DNA of 60,724 nucleotides from Actinomycetota bacterium (GCA_020161015.1 JAIUOT010000005.1:1-60724), one strand, 5' to 3'. Positions 10,156-19,226 are shown, counted from the stretch's first letter. Notes: generated by a model not told the origin, from the sequence alone. Made by a program: numbers and translations.

Positions 10156-11356
10156 AGCCCAGTACCTCTCCCCCGGCCGGGGCCTCGGTGCGCTCGCGCG
10201 GCGCGAACTCCTCGCCCCGCCGCAGCGCCCGCGCCTCCAGTTCGGCGACGACGAGCTCGACGGCCTCGGTCACGCCGGTCGTCGTGGTGTCGATGACCAG
10301 GTCGGCGCCGGTGGGCACCTCGTAGGGGGAGTCGATGCCGGTGAAGTTGGTGAGCCGGCCGGCGCGCGCCTGGGCGTAGAGGCCCTTGCGGTCGCGTCGT
10401 TCGCACTCCTGGAGTGGCGTGGAGACCCAGACCTCGACGAACTCCGCACCGTCCTCGGCCATCCGGCGGGCATCCGCGCGGCCCTCGGCGAAGGGGGCGA
10501 TCAGGGCCGTGATCGCGATGCCGCCGTGTCGCGCCAGCATCGCGGCGACCCAGCTCACCCGGCGCACATTGGCCGCGCGTCCTTCTGCGTCGAAGCCCAG
10601 GCCCGCCGACAGCATGCGGCGCACGTCGTCGCCGTCGAGGAGGGTGACCTCCCGCTCGGTGCGCTGCTCGAGGGCGTCGTGGAGCGCGCGGGCGATCGTC
10701 GACTTCCCGGAGCCGGACAGCCCGGTGAAGAACACCACCGTTCCGCCGCGGTCCTTGCGCGGGGGCTCACCGGCATGGCCGTCGCCGACAGCGACCACCC
10801 TGCTCGTGCCGTACGCCTGCCCCAGCGCGGCCACCGTCGGCAGCTCGGGGCGCTCGAAGACGCCCCGGGTGCCCGGCGCGGGCCACGGGACGCGCACCAG
10901 CGTGTGCTCCCCGTGCGGACGCGCGTCCAGCACGTCCGGCAGTTCGGCCAGCAGCCGGCGTCCCGCCTTCGTCCGGCCGGCGAGCACCAGCCACACCACC
11001 GTGGCCCGCGGCGGGGTCAGCGCATCCACCCGGGCGAGGTCGGCGAGGTTCGGCGTGTCGCGCACGACCACGAGCAACCCGGCGCGCGGCGACGGTTCAC
11101 CGACGGCGGAACCGGCGACGGGCCGCAGCGGCGTGACCGACAGCGTGCCCGCGTCGTGGCGTGCCAGCAGCAGCGGGGTGGCCTCCACGTCGCGGACGAC
11201 GACCTCCTCCACGCCGTCGAGCGCGGCCAGCGCGGAATGGCCCAGCCGCAGGCTCGGTGGCACCAGGCCCAGCTGGACCAGCTCGACGAGGTCGAGGTCG
11301 CCCGCCTCGACCGTCAGCGTCGGCAGCTGGGCGAGGTCGGTCAGGTCAGGGGTCAT
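10145..11356 (-). CDS. cysC: Adenylyl-sulfate kinase with an N-terminal extension
   Basis: Phosphorylates APS to PAPS. The kinase domain is the C-terminal half: Walker A GLSGSGKST at 212-220, LLDGDDVRRMLSAGLGF, and KGLYAQARAGRLTNFTGIDS. The first 195 residues or so are an extra domain, with LTVEAGDLDLVELVQLG recalling the PUA-like start of ATP sulfurylases but without their catalytic HxxH motif, so its role is open. ATG 11356 was preferred over an in-frame ATG at 11384 because GGAG lies eight bases ahead. It overlaps the tauE-type gene by 11 bases. Confidence 0.88.
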   Translation of the reverse strand: MTPDLTDLAQLPTLTVEAGDLDLVELVQLGLVPPSLRLGHSALAALDGVEEVVVRDVEATPLLLARHDAGTLSVTPLRPVAGSAVGEPSPRAGLLVVVRDTPNLADLARVDALTPPRATVVWLVLAGRTKAGRRLLAELPDVLDARPHGEHTLVRVPWPAPGTRGVFERPELPTVAALGQAYGTSRVVAVGDGHAGEPPRKDRGGTVVFFTGLSGSGKSTIARALHDALEQRTEREVTLLDGDDVRRMLSAGLGFDAEGRAANVRRVSWVAAMLARHGGIAITALIAPFAEGRADARRMAEDGAEFVEVWVSTPLQECERRDRKGLYAQARAGRLTNFTGIDSPYEVPTGADLVIDTTTTGVTEAVELVVAELEARALRRGEEFAPRERTEAPAGGEVLGYDI

Positions 11357-12293
11357 CGATCGACTCCAGATCGTCGGCGGGGGCACGGTTTCTCGGCGAG
11401 TGCGTGCCGTGGGTGAAGCTGTAGCGGTGGCGCAGGATGGCCCAGGCGAGCGGCCCGGCCACGATCGCCGCGGCGCCGGCCGCCAGGACGCCGGCGGTCG
11501 GCATGCCCAGCAGCTTGAGGCCCGAGGCCATCAGCAGGACGGCCAGCGCACGGCGAATGATGCCGCCGGGGGCGCGCGAGGAGATCTGCGCGCCGATGAA
11601 GGCCCCCGGGATCGCGCCGAGCAGCATCGAGCCGGTGATGCCCAGCGACACCTGCCCGAACATCAGGTGCCCCAGCGAGGCCGCCGCCACCAGCGGGACG
11701 GCCTGCACCAGGTCGGTGCCGACGAGCTGGGACGGCTTCAGCTGCGGGTAGAGCACCAGCAGCAGGGTGAGGATCAGCGAGCCGGCCCCGACAGAGGTCA
11801 TGCCGACCATCGCGCCGCCCAGCACGCCGAGCAGGACGGTCGGCAGCCGGCGGACCTGCACGTCGGCAGAGGTCATCGGCGCAGGCCCCTCGCCCCAGGG
11901 CAGTCGCTTGCGGGTCATCTGGAACCACGAGCGGATGATCAGCCCGGACGCGGCCAGCAGCAGCGCGACGCCGAGCATCCCGAGCAGCAGCTGCTCGAAG
12001 CCGGGGAACACCTTGAGGTGGTCGACGACCACCGCGCCGAGGAACGCCGCCGGCACCGACCCGATGCACAGCCACAGCACGAGCTCCAGGTTCGCGGTCT
12101 TGCGCACGATGTGCACGATCGCCCCGGCGGGCTTCATGAACAGGCTGCTCACCACGTCGCTGGAGATCGCGGTCAGGGGGTCCACCCGGAAGAAGAACAC
12201 CAGGACCGGGGTCATCAGCGCGCCGCCCCCCATGCCGGTGAGGCCGACGACGATGCCGACGACAAGGCCGGCCAGGGCGATGCCCGCGTCCAT
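11346..12293 (-). CDS. TauE/SafE family anion permease
   Basis: A 315-residue polytopic membrane protein with about eight helices. The family signature appears twice: GIVVGLTGMGGGALMTPVLV (residues 12-31) and GGAMVGMTSVGAGSLILTLL in the second half. Family members move sulfite, sulfonates or other sulfur anions, and its operon position ahead of cysC-cysQ-cysD-cysN suggests sulfate or sulfite traffic; direction and substrate are inference. It has a charged C-terminal tail. ATG 12293 follows GAGGTGAGG. Confidence 0.88.
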   Translation of the reverse strand: MDAGIALAGLVVGIVVGLTGMGGGALMTPVLVFFFRVDPLTAISSDVVSSLFMKPAGAIVHIVRKTANLELVLWLCIGSVPAAFLGAVVVDHLKVFPGFEQLLLGMLGVALLLAASGLIIRSWFQMTRKRLPWGEGPAPMTSADVQVRRLPTVLLGVLGGAMVGMTSVGAGSLILTLLLVLYPQLKPSQLVGTDLVQAVPLVAAASLGHLMFGQVSLGITGSMLLGAIPGAFIGAQISSRAPGGIIRRALAVLLMASGLKLLGMPTAGVLAAGAAAIVAGPLAWAILRHRYSFTHGTHSPRNRAPADDLESIDDP

Positions 12294-12326
12294 GTGTCCT
12301 CACCTCGTTCGTCGGTCATTGGGGGT

Positions 12327-12350
12327 CCTGCCGGGATCACGTCCGGCAGG
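12327..12350. other. Hairpin upstream of the sulfur operon
   Basis: CCTGCCGG-N8-CCGGCAGG lies between the sulfotransferase stop and the TauE start, about 35 bases before the latter. It could be a terminator for the gene behind, a leader structure or an operator. No U-run follows. Confidence 0.4.
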
Positions 12351-12467
12351 AACAGCCCCGCGTTCAGGTCCGGGACGTGGCCCGTCCGGCGGACGACGGC
12401 CCCCTCGTGAGGGGCCGCGGGGGCCGGCTCAGGATACCGAACCGGCCTGTGGGGGTCCGAAACGGGG

Positions 12468-13685
12468 TCAGTCGCGCTCTCTCTTCAGGGTCCGGGTGGC
12501 CTTCGTCCTGCCCCGCTGGTACAGCTCGTCGAGGAGCTCCTTCGACGTGAACCGGGCCAGCGCCCGCGTCCGCCCGTCCGCCCCCTCGCCGGTCCGGAAG
12601 CCGGCGTCGAGGCCGAGCCCGGCCGCGGCGATCCCCAGCATCGCCTCCGCCGCGAGGTCCACCGGCACGGCTCCCACCTTCCGGTGGTCCTCCGCCCCGC
12701 TGTGACGGCGGTGCGCCGGCTGGGCGAGCCGCTCGACGTCGCCGATGATCCGGACGCCGCTCGCGGCGACGGCGTCCGCGTTCGCCCGTGCCTGCGCATC
12801 GGCGAGGTCGGCCGCCCAGTCGGGCATGGTGAGCCGGGCTTCGCCCTGCGCCGGCGTCCGGTAGCCCAGGACGCGGGCGATCGCCCCGCGGACGGCGAGC
12901 GCGTCGTACTGCTCCCAGGTGGTGGCCTCCGCCCGGAACCGCTTGTTGAACTGCCGGAACAGCTCGATCTCGGGGACGGTCATGCTGCGGTTGGCGGCGT
13001 GCGCCTCGGTCTCGGCCTCCGCCAGCAGGTTGCGCGGCAGGCCGAGGAGGTCCTCCACACTGTGGTGCAGGAAGTCGTGGTCGCCCGGGTCGAGCACGAC
13101 GACGACCACCTTCTGAGGGCCGATCACGTCCGCCCAGCGGCGCACCAGCGCCCCCTGGTCGTGCCGGGTCTGGACGACGTCGTGGATGCGCGAGCCGGGC
13201 TCGAACGCCTCCTTCAGCCACTTGTCGAACGTGCCGCGGTTGCCCGCGGACTTGTTGGTCTCCTGCCAGATCGACGGCAGCATCTGGGCGACGCTGCGCA
13301 GCGTCACCAGCACGTGGAGGTCGTCGCCGAAAGTGCGCGCCACCTCCTCGACCACGGGTTCCTTCGCGCCGGCGGCGTACTCGTGGCCGAACCAGGCCGT
13401 CAGCTCGGGGTGTGCGTCGATCTCGGAGACCAGCCGCGTCCAGTACCAGCGGGGCGGGGGCTTGGTCGGGCGGCCGTCGGCAGAGGACTTCCACCCGATG
13501 CCCTTCCCGATGAGCGCAGCGACCGGGAGCCGGTGGTTCACCGCCGTGCCCGGGTAGAGCACGCCGTGGGCGCGCAGCTCCGTCCGGCACGCCGCGCCGG
13601 CTGCCTGCAGGGCCGTCGTCCCCGTTTTCTGCGGGCCGATCTGGAACAGTCGTGCTCCGCGCGGCAGTGGTTCCACCGGGGTCAT
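12468..13685 (-). CDS. Sulfotransferase-like protein (PAPS-dependent type)
   Basis: A 405-residue protein that opens with the PAPS 5'-phosphosulfate loop FQIGPQKTGTTALQ (residues 14-27), the hallmark of the P-loop sulfotransferase superfamily. DDLHVLVTLRSVAQMLPSIW matches the region that binds the 3'-phosphate. The acceptor is unknown. It ends in a basic tail (RTKATRTLKRERD). ATG 13685 follows GAGAGGGGAAC; an upstream in-frame extension has no supporting site. It sits between the PAPS-producing operon and envelope glycosyltransferases, so a glycan acceptor is an attractive inference. Confidence 0.75.
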   Translation of the reverse strand: MTPVEPLPRGARLFQIGPQKTGTTALQAAGAACRTELRAHGVLYPGTAVNHRLPVAALIGKGIGWKSSADGRPTKPPPRWYWTRLVSEIDAHPELTAWFGHEYAAGAKEPVVEEVARTFGDDLHVLVTLRSVAQMLPSIWQETNKSAGNRGTFDKWLKEAFEPGSRIHDVVQTRHDQGALVRRWADVIGPQKVVVVVLDPGDHDFLHHSVEDLLGLPRNLLAEAETEAHAANRSMTVPEIELFRQFNKRFRAEATTWEQYDALAVRGAIARVLGYRTPAQGEARLTMPDWAADLADAQARANADAVAASGVRIIGDVERLAQPAHRRHSGAEDHRKVGAVPVDLAAEAMLGIAAAGLGLDAGFRTGEGADGRTRALARFTSKELLDELYQRGRTKATRTLKRERD

Positions 13686-13851
13686 CGGTGTGTGTTCCCC
13701 TCTCGATCTGCGCAGCCGGCGACGACAGGACATCACCGGACCCTGCGGGGAGACGCATCGCCAGCTGAGAATCAGCTGTGATTTCTCACAATCAAGGACC
13801 CTACCGGCTGGGCGGGACGGACGGCCAGCCCGCGACGGCGGCGTGGACGGC

Positions 13852-15054
13852 TCACGCCGGCGCCGGCTGCTCCTGCGCGGCCGCGGCGCGCGCCCGCCCC
13901 CACGGGCCGAGGGCCGTGGCGAGCGACCCGGCGAGGAGGAGGACGCCGGCGACGACGCCGATGTTGTCCACCACCTGCTGCCACGGCGCGTAGGTGAGCT
14001 CGACGTTGTCTCCGGAGGGCAGCCACATGAACGGCGCGACCGCCACCCAGGCCGCGTACCCGAGCCCGGGTAGGCGCAGGTACGCAGGGAGGTCACGGGC
14101 CTGCCAGAGCACGACGGCCAGCGGCACCACCCACACGTAGTGGTGGGACCACGAGATCGGGGACGCCAGCAGGCTGGTGAAGCCCGCCAGGCACAGCGCG
14201 AGGGCCACCTGCCCGGCACGGTGCATCAGCACCGCCGCCGCGAGCCCGAGGACGACGACGAGCGCGCTCAGGATGATCCCGCCGCGGCTCGGCGCGCCGG
14301 TGAGCCGGTTCCACACGCCCAGCACCGACTGGTTGGACGCGAACACGATGCCGGAGTTCAGCCCCGAGTCGCCGGAGGCGAGCTTGAGCCAGTACTGCAT
14401 CGAGGCGGCGGGGAGGAACACGAAGCCGATAGCGGTGGCCACGACGAACGAGGAGAACGCCACCAGGCCGGGGCGGCGCCGCCCGGCGAAGAAGTTGTAG
14501 GCGGCCACCACGGCGGGGGTCAGCTTCACCGCCGTGGCCGCGCCCACCAGCCAGCCCTCGGGCAGGATCCGCCGGCGCAGCAGGCGCCGGCCCGGCATCG
14601 AGTCGAGGACGGCAGCGGCCACGAGGAAGATCGCCAGCTGGCCGAAGCCGAGGGTGTCACGCACCGGCTGCACGAGCAGGATCACCGCGGTGGTGAGCAG
14701 GCTGAGCCGCCACCCCGACAGCCCGAGCCGGTACAGCACCGCGGCCAGCGCAGCGGTGCACAGGACGAGCCACACCACGGCGGCGACGGTGAACGGCACC
14801 ACGGCGAAGGGCACGGTCAGCAGCGCGGCGAAGGCAGGGTAGATCCAGGGCAGCTGGCCCTGGGGGTCGAAGATGTCGCCGCCGTCCAGCACGATCCGGC
14901 CGACCCGCTGGTAGACGCCGAGGTCCATCATGTTCGGCTGCCAGGGGACCAGCGTGCTGCCGGGGATCTGGACGCCCGCCACATACAGCGCAGCCAGGAC
15001 CGGCACCAGCGCGAGCGCACTCCGCACCGCCCATGTCCGCAGTCGCGTCCCCAT
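13852..15054 (-). CDS. GT87-family (DUF2029) membrane glycosyltransferase
   Basis: A 400-residue polytopic protein of about ten helices. After helix 1 it carries the family's acidic stretch MMDLGVYQRVG and WIYPAFAALL, later the LVGAATAVKLTPAVVAAY segment, and LLASPISWSHHYVWVVPL. These are the signature blocks of polyprenyl-phosphate-dependent mannosyl/arabinosyl transferases acting on the outer face of the membrane. The sugar cannot be told from sequence. A TACGCT -10 box and GGAAGGTGAGGG site precede the ATG, so it has its own promoter in front of the sulfotransferase gene. Confidence 0.88.
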   Translation of the reverse strand: MGTRLRTWAVRSALALVPVLAALYVAGVQIPGSTLVPWQPNMMDLGVYQRVGRIVLDGGDIFDPQGQLPWIYPAFAALLTVPFAVVPFTVAAVVWLVLCTAALAAVLYRLGLSGWRLSLLTTAVILLVQPVRDTLGFGQLAIFLVAAAVLDSMPGRRLLRRRILPEGWLVGAATAVKLTPAVVAAYNFFAGRRRPGLVAFSSFVVATAIGFVFLPAASMQYWLKLASGDSGLNSGIVFASNQSVLGVWNRLTGAPSRGGIILSALVVVLGLAAAVLMHRAGQVALALCLAGFTSLLASPISWSHHYVWVVPLAVVLWQARDLPAYLRLPGLGYAAWVAVAPFMWLPSGDNVELTYAPWQQVVDNIGVVAGVLLLAGSLATALGPWGRARAAAAQEQPAPA

Positions 15055-15079
15055 CCCTCACCTTCCTCGGGCCCGTCCA

Positions 15080-15085
15080 AGCGTA
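15080..15085 (-). promoter_or_regulatory. -10 box for the GT87 gene at 15054
   Basis: TACGCT on the minus strand, about 25 bases before the ATG, giving a short leader with GGAAGG. Confidence 0.4.
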
Positions 15086-15103
15086 GCGAGCGGGCGCGCC
15101 GGC

Positions 15104-16798
15104 TCAGCCCGGCAGGTCCGCCGGCGGAAGGCGGTGGCGCATCAGCACCACCTGGTAGGGGTTCCACGTCGACAGGGTGTAGCGCAGCACGAGGTCGTCG
15201 CCCTCGACGGAGGCATCGAAGAGGTACGGCGCGTAGGCGGCGCCCGTCCGGCGTGCCTGGGCGCGGAACACCCGGTCGCCGACCTCGTCCGCGGCCGAGG
15301 CCTTGATGAACCGGGTGTTCGGGTCGGTGCTCATGCCGGTCCGCACCCAGTCCAGCAGCCGGAGCCGGGGCGACCACGGGCCCTGCGGCGCCGTGGCGGT
15401 GCGCAGCACGACGGACGGGCCGATCGGCTCCTCCGGGGCGGACGTGGTGAGCAGCACGTACCGTCCGGCAGCGGCCACCCAGCGCACCGACAGCTCGCCC
15501 AGCGCCGCCGGGCCGAACAGGGGCGCGGCGTCGTCCTCCGCGTCCGACCAGCCCGACCCCGCCCAGTAGCGCGCGGCCGGGGCCTCCCCTGCGGCGAGCG
15601 CGGCCAGGGCGGGCTGGTCGAGCACGGCGAGGCGGGGGTCGGAGGCCCGGTACGGCCCGCTCCCCCAGACCAGCAGCACCTCTCCGTCCCCACCACAGCC
15701 CGGCACTGCTGCCGCCGGACGCAGCTGCACCGACACGTTCACGAAGTGCCGCGCGCTGAACGTCCCGACCGCCTCGAAGCGCACCGGGCTGCGACGCGCG
15801 GACGGGTCGATCACCAGGTCCTGCCCGACCGCCCTCGCCAGCACCGAGCGTCCCATCACGCGGTGGCCGCGGAAGTGGTCGGACGTGAAGAAGGCGTACA
15901 GCCGGCCGCCGTGCGAGAAGCCGTCCAGGGGCACGTCGTACTCGCGCATGGTGACCCGCCCGGCGCGGCGTCCGACGAGCTTCAGCGGAGAGCCGTGGAA
16001 CCGGACGCCGGGGAGCCCCGGCGGGAGCAGGCCGGGGGCGTCCGGCCCCGCGTCCGGCAGCACCTCGGCGATCGCGTCGCGGGTGGCCAGCCACGGCCGT
16101 GCGGCCCAGTGGGTGTCGCCGAAGAGGAGGAAGCTGCGGCCGGCGTGGTCGACCCGCACGCCGAGGTCGGTGCCCCGCACTCCTGCGGTCGACAGCGACG
16201 ACGACAGGGTCGGCGCGCGCTCACCCCACGGCGTCGGGGTCGCGTCCCGCTCGCCGGTCACCTGCGCCAGCTTCACCGACTCGGTCATCGCGAGCGAGAA
16301 GGGCTCCTCGTCGACCAGGCGCAGGCAGGACGAACGCTCCCAGGCGCCGCCCGGGGCGCGGTGGTGGCCGAAGAGCGACCCGTCCTCGTCGACGAGGGCG
16401 TGCTCGCCGCCCGGAACCGACGCCACCGCCACCGCCCGGACCTGTCGCGATCCGGCCACGACCTGCGCCACGGTCAGCGTCCCGGCGTCCCCGACCGCCT
16501 CCAGCGGCCGGATCGCGACGCCGCTCGCCGGTCGCCAGCCGTCCCGCCCCCGGACGTGGACGGTCGAGCCGTTCACGGTCGGCACGACCGCGAACAGTCG
16601 GCGCCCCCTGCGGACGAGCACGCCGGGGCCGGTGGCCGCCGTCACGACGGTCGCGACCCGCTCCCACGGACGGTCGGGGCGGTCGAGGCGCCGGCGGTAG
16701 TGGTCGAGGCGCGCGCCGGTGAGCACGAGCGCGTCGAGGCGGGGACGCGGCAGCCCGGACGCGACCAGGCTGGCCGGCCCGATGCCCGGCAGGCTCAC
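15104..16798 (-). CDS. DUF4185 domain protein (possible arabinan-active enzyme)
   Basis: A 564-residue protein with no signal peptide visible. An N-terminal part of about 190 residues holds repeated beta-strand pairs. The C-terminal part has the DUF4185 pattern: GTDLGVRVDHAGRSFLLFGDTHW, LYAFFTSDHFRGHRVMG, and the closing LSTWNPYQVVLMRHRL. Some DUF4185 proteins have been shown to be endo-D-arabinanases (GH183) acting on mycobacterial arabinan; activity here is inference. The GTG start at 16798 overlaps the stop of the GT87 gene (GTGA), so the two are translated together, linking it to the same glycan. Confidence 0.78.
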   Translation of the reverse strand: MSLPGIGPASLVASGLPRPRLDALVLTGARLDHYRRRLDRPDRPWERVATVVTAATGPGVLVRRGRRLFAVVPTVNGSTVHVRGRDGWRPASGVAIRPLEAVGDAGTLTVAQVVAGSRQVRAVAVASVPGGEHALVDEDGSLFGHHRAPGGAWERSSCLRLVDEEPFSLAMTESVKLAQVTGERDATPTPWGERAPTLSSSLSTAGVRGTDLGVRVDHAGRSFLLFGDTHWAARPWLATRDAIAEVLPDAGPDAPGLLPPGLPGVRFHGSPLKLVGRRAGRVTMREYDVPLDGFSHGGRLYAFFTSDHFRGHRVMGRSVLARAVGQDLVIDPSARRSPVRFEAVGTFSARHFVNVSVQLRPAAAVPGCGGDGEVLLVWGSGPYRASDPRLAVLDQPALAALAAGEAPAARYWAGSGWSDAEDDAAPLFGPAALGELSVRWVAAAGRYVLLTTSAPEEPIGPSVVLRTATAPQGPWSPRLRLLDWVRTGMSTDPNTRFIKASAADEVGDRVFRAQARRTGAAYAPYLFDASVEGDDLVLRYTLSTWNPYQVVLMRHRLPPADLPG

Positions 16799-17991
16799 CG
16801 CGTGTGCGCCGGCACGGCCGGTGCCTGCGACGGGGTCCTGGGCAGCCCGAGCAGGCAGAACAGGACGAGCACGACGGTGGCCGAGTCGCCGAGCAGCAGC
16901 AGGCCTGTGGGAAGGTCCGGCCGGAAGCTGATCGTGGGCATCAGCGCGGAGAAGCCGACGAGCACCGCCCACCCCGCCCAGCGGGCCCATCCCCCGCGCA
17001 GGGCGAGGAACAGGCCGGCGAGGGGGAGCCACACGAGGTGGTGCGGCCAGCTGATCGGGCTGACCACGGTGGTCATCATTCCCACGACGAGGACGGCGGC
17101 CATCTCGTCCCCGTCGAGGTGGTGGCGGCGCGCCCTGGCCAGGGCGACGCCACCGAGGACGAGCACCAGCACCAGCCACAGCAGGCGCTGCGCGTCGCCC
17201 CCGATGCCCCAGTGCGCCATCACGCCGAGCAGCGACTTGTTCCGGACCCCGTCCACCTCCCCGACCCGGCTCGTGTCCAGCAGGAGCTGTGTCCAGTACC
17301 GCACCGACTCCCCGGGCAGCACCAGGAAGCCCAGCGCGGTCGCCCCCGCAGCGGTGGCGGAGGCGACCGCCGCGGCGCGCCACTGGCGGGTGACCAGGAA
17401 GTAGGGGATGAAGGCCAGAGGGGTCAGCTTGATCGCGCCGGCGAGGCCGACGAGGACGCCCCGCCAGCGCGGGGGCACCAGGACGGCATCCGCGATCACC
17501 GCCGCGACCAGCGCCAGGCTGACCTGGCCCACGGTGATGCCGTTCACCACGGGCTCGCTGAGCAGCAGGCCCACGGCGCCGAGGCCGAGCACGAGCCGGC
17601 CCTCCGTCGTCCCCTTCCGGGCGTGGGCGGGTGACCGGTCGATCACCACCGCCGCCAGCCCCACCGTGAGCAGCGCGAGGACCGCCATCCAGCCGTACAG
17701 CCCCACGCCCAGGGGGAGCCACGCCGACGGGAGGAACACCAGGGCCGCGAAGGGCGGATAGGTGAAGGGCATGTGCTGGCCGGGGAGCCCCTCGAGCACG
17801 AAGTCGTACAGGCCGCGTCCGTCGAGGAGGTACTGGACTGCCCCCCGGTACACCTCGTAGTCGGTGTACCGGACGTCCCGCACCAGCGCGACGGCGAAGA
17901 AGCCCAGGACCATCAGCCCCGCGGCGATCCCCGCGAGGGCGATGCCCCGGCGCCCGACCCCCCACGGACGCGGCTCCGACGTCGTCGTCAC
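16795..17991 (-). CDS. GT87-family membrane glycosyltransferase, second copy
   Basis: A 398-residue polytopic relative of the neighbouring copies. Blocks: YTDYEVYRGAVQYLLDG, PFTYPPFAALVFLP, LVGLAGAIKLTPLAFIPYFL, VRNKSLLGVM and TTVVSPISWPHHLVWLPL. It is closer to the third copy (17988-19199) than to the first (13852-15054), suggesting a tandem duplication. The GTG start at 17991 overlaps the upstream stop by four bases (GTGA). The substrate is probably a polyprenyl-phosphate sugar. Confidence 0.88.
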   Translation of the reverse strand: MTTTSEPRPWGVGRRGIALAGIAAGLMVLGFFAVALVRDVRYTDYEVYRGAVQYLLDGRGLYDFVLEGLPGQHMPFTYPPFAALVFLPSAWLPLGVGLYGWMAVLALLTVGLAAVVIDRSPAHARKGTTEGRLVLGLGAVGLLLSEPVVNGITVGQVSLALVAAVIADAVLVPPRWRGVLVGLAGAIKLTPLAFIPYFLVTRQWRAAAVASATAAGATALGFLVLPGESVRYWTQLLLDTSRVGEVDGVRNKSLLGVMAHWGIGGDAQRLLWLVLVLVLGGVALARARRHHLDGDEMAAVLVVGMMTTVVSPISWPHHLVWLPLAGLFLALRGGWARWAGWAVLVGFSALMPTISFRPDLPTGLLLLGDSATVVLVLFCLLGLPRTPSQAPAVPAHTR

Positions 17992-19199
17992 GGCGTCGCG
18001 CCGGGCAGGTCCGGCTCTCGCCGCCCGGGCCGCAGGCCGAACCCGAGCACCAGCAGGACGGCCAGGGCGGGCAGCTCGACCCCGACGCCCAGCAGGGTTC
18101 CGACGGTGCCAGCCGGGTAGTCGCCGAACCACGGGTAGCCGAGGAAGATGACGAACAGGACGGCGCCCAGCGCCACGGGCAGCGGGCCCCGCTGGAGCAG
18201 GTACCAGGCCGCGGCGAGCACCAGCCAGAGCTGGTGGTGCGGCCACGAGATCGGCGACACGGCGACCGAGAGGGCTCCGACGGCCAGGGTGGCGGAGAGC
18301 AGGTCGCCGTCGCGGAGGTGCTGCGCCGCCCGCCAGTACGCGAGCGCGGCGACCGCGGCGGCCACGCCCAGCCACGCCAGCGTCACGGGGGCGCCGTCGG
18401 GGAGCTGGCGGGCCAGCGTGCCCAGCAGTGACTTGTTCACCGTCGAGTCGGTCCGCCCGACCCGGCCGGTCTGCCACAGCTTGTCCGTCCAGTACGCCAC
18501 GGACGGACCGGGCAGCACGGCGAGAGCCAGCCCCGTTGCCGCGGCGAATGTTCCGCCGCAGACCGCGGCCTGCCGCCACTGGCGGGTGAGCAGGTAATAG
18601 GGCAGGAACACCAGCGGCGTGAGCTTGATCGCTCCCGCCAGGCCCACGAGGAGACCCTGCCAGCGGCGTGGGAGCAGGTGGTCGCACAGCGCGAGCGCGA
18701 TCACGAAGAGGCTGACCTGGCCGACGATCAGGTTGTGCAGGAACGGGTAGGTCGCCATCACCGGTACGGCGAGCCCGGCGATCCACGCCACGCCGAGCGT
18801 GGACGAGCGCGTCCCGTCGGCCCCGCGGTCGCGTCCGGACGCCCGGACGAGGACGGCGAGGCAGGCCACGACGACGGCGAAGGTGAGGACCGTCCAGACA
18901 ACCTTGGCCGTCAGGGAGTCCACCAGGGCGAACGGGGTCAGCAGGATGGCGGCGAACGGCGGGTAGGTGAAGCCCAGTCCGTGCACCGTCGGGTGGGTGT
19001 AGGTGTACTCGTAGAGGTTCCCGCCGCCGAACGCGTAGGAGATGGCGCCGCGGTAGATGTCCAGGTCGCCCAGCATCCCTGCGGTCCCGGACGTGACCAC
19101 CAGCCCGTAGACCAGCAGCGCACCGACCGCGATCGCGCCGGCCACCAGCACCACCGCGAGGATGCCGGTACGCCGGGTCGTGGTCGCTGTGTCGCTCAC
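17988..19199 (-). CDS. GT87-family membrane glycosyltransferase, third copy
   Basis: A 403-residue polytopic protein and first gene of the coupled set with 16795-17991 and 15104-16798. Shared blocks: LGDLDIYRGAISYAFGGGN, GFTYPPFAAILLTPFA, LVGLAGAIKLTPLVFLPYYL, STVNKSLLGTLAR and VSPISWPHHQLWLVL. The GTG start at 19199 was chosen because GGAAGGG lies upstream and a TAGCCT promoter box about 30 bases away. The acidic residues in the first outer loop (D and E of GDLDIY/NLYEY) are the likely catalytic region by family analogy. Confidence 0.88.
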   Translation of the reverse strand: MSDTATTTRRTGILAVVLVAGAIAVGALLVYGLVVTSGTAGMLGDLDIYRGAISYAFGGGNLYEYTYTHPTVHGLGFTYPPFAAILLTPFALVDSLTAKVVWTVLTFAVVVACLAVLVRASGRDRGADGTRSSTLGVAWIAGLAVPVMATYPFLHNLIVGQVSLFVIALALCDHLLPRRWQGLLVGLAGAIKLTPLVFLPYYLLTRQWRQAAVCGGTFAAATGLALAVLPGPSVAYWTDKLWQTGRVGRTDSTVNKSLLGTLARQLPDGAPVTLAWLGVAAAVAALAYWRAAQHLRDGDLLSATLAVGALSVAVSPISWPHHQLWLVLAAAWYLLQRGPLPVALGAVLFVIFLGYPWFGDYPAGTVGTLLGVGVELPALAVLLVLGFGLRPGRREPDLPGATP

Positions 19200-19226
19200 G
19201 CTCGGCCCTTCCGTCTCGTCCGGGAA

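Noticed and set aside
11357-11386. Earlier ATG (11384) for cysC
   Set aside because: It has no ribosome site and would lengthen the overlap with the upstream gene; GGAG is correctly spaced for 11356.
13852-19199. Specific naming of the GT87 enzymes as PimE, MptC or AftC-like
   Set aside because: The shared blocks define the family, but donor and acceptor cannot be read from sequence; a specific name would be a guess.
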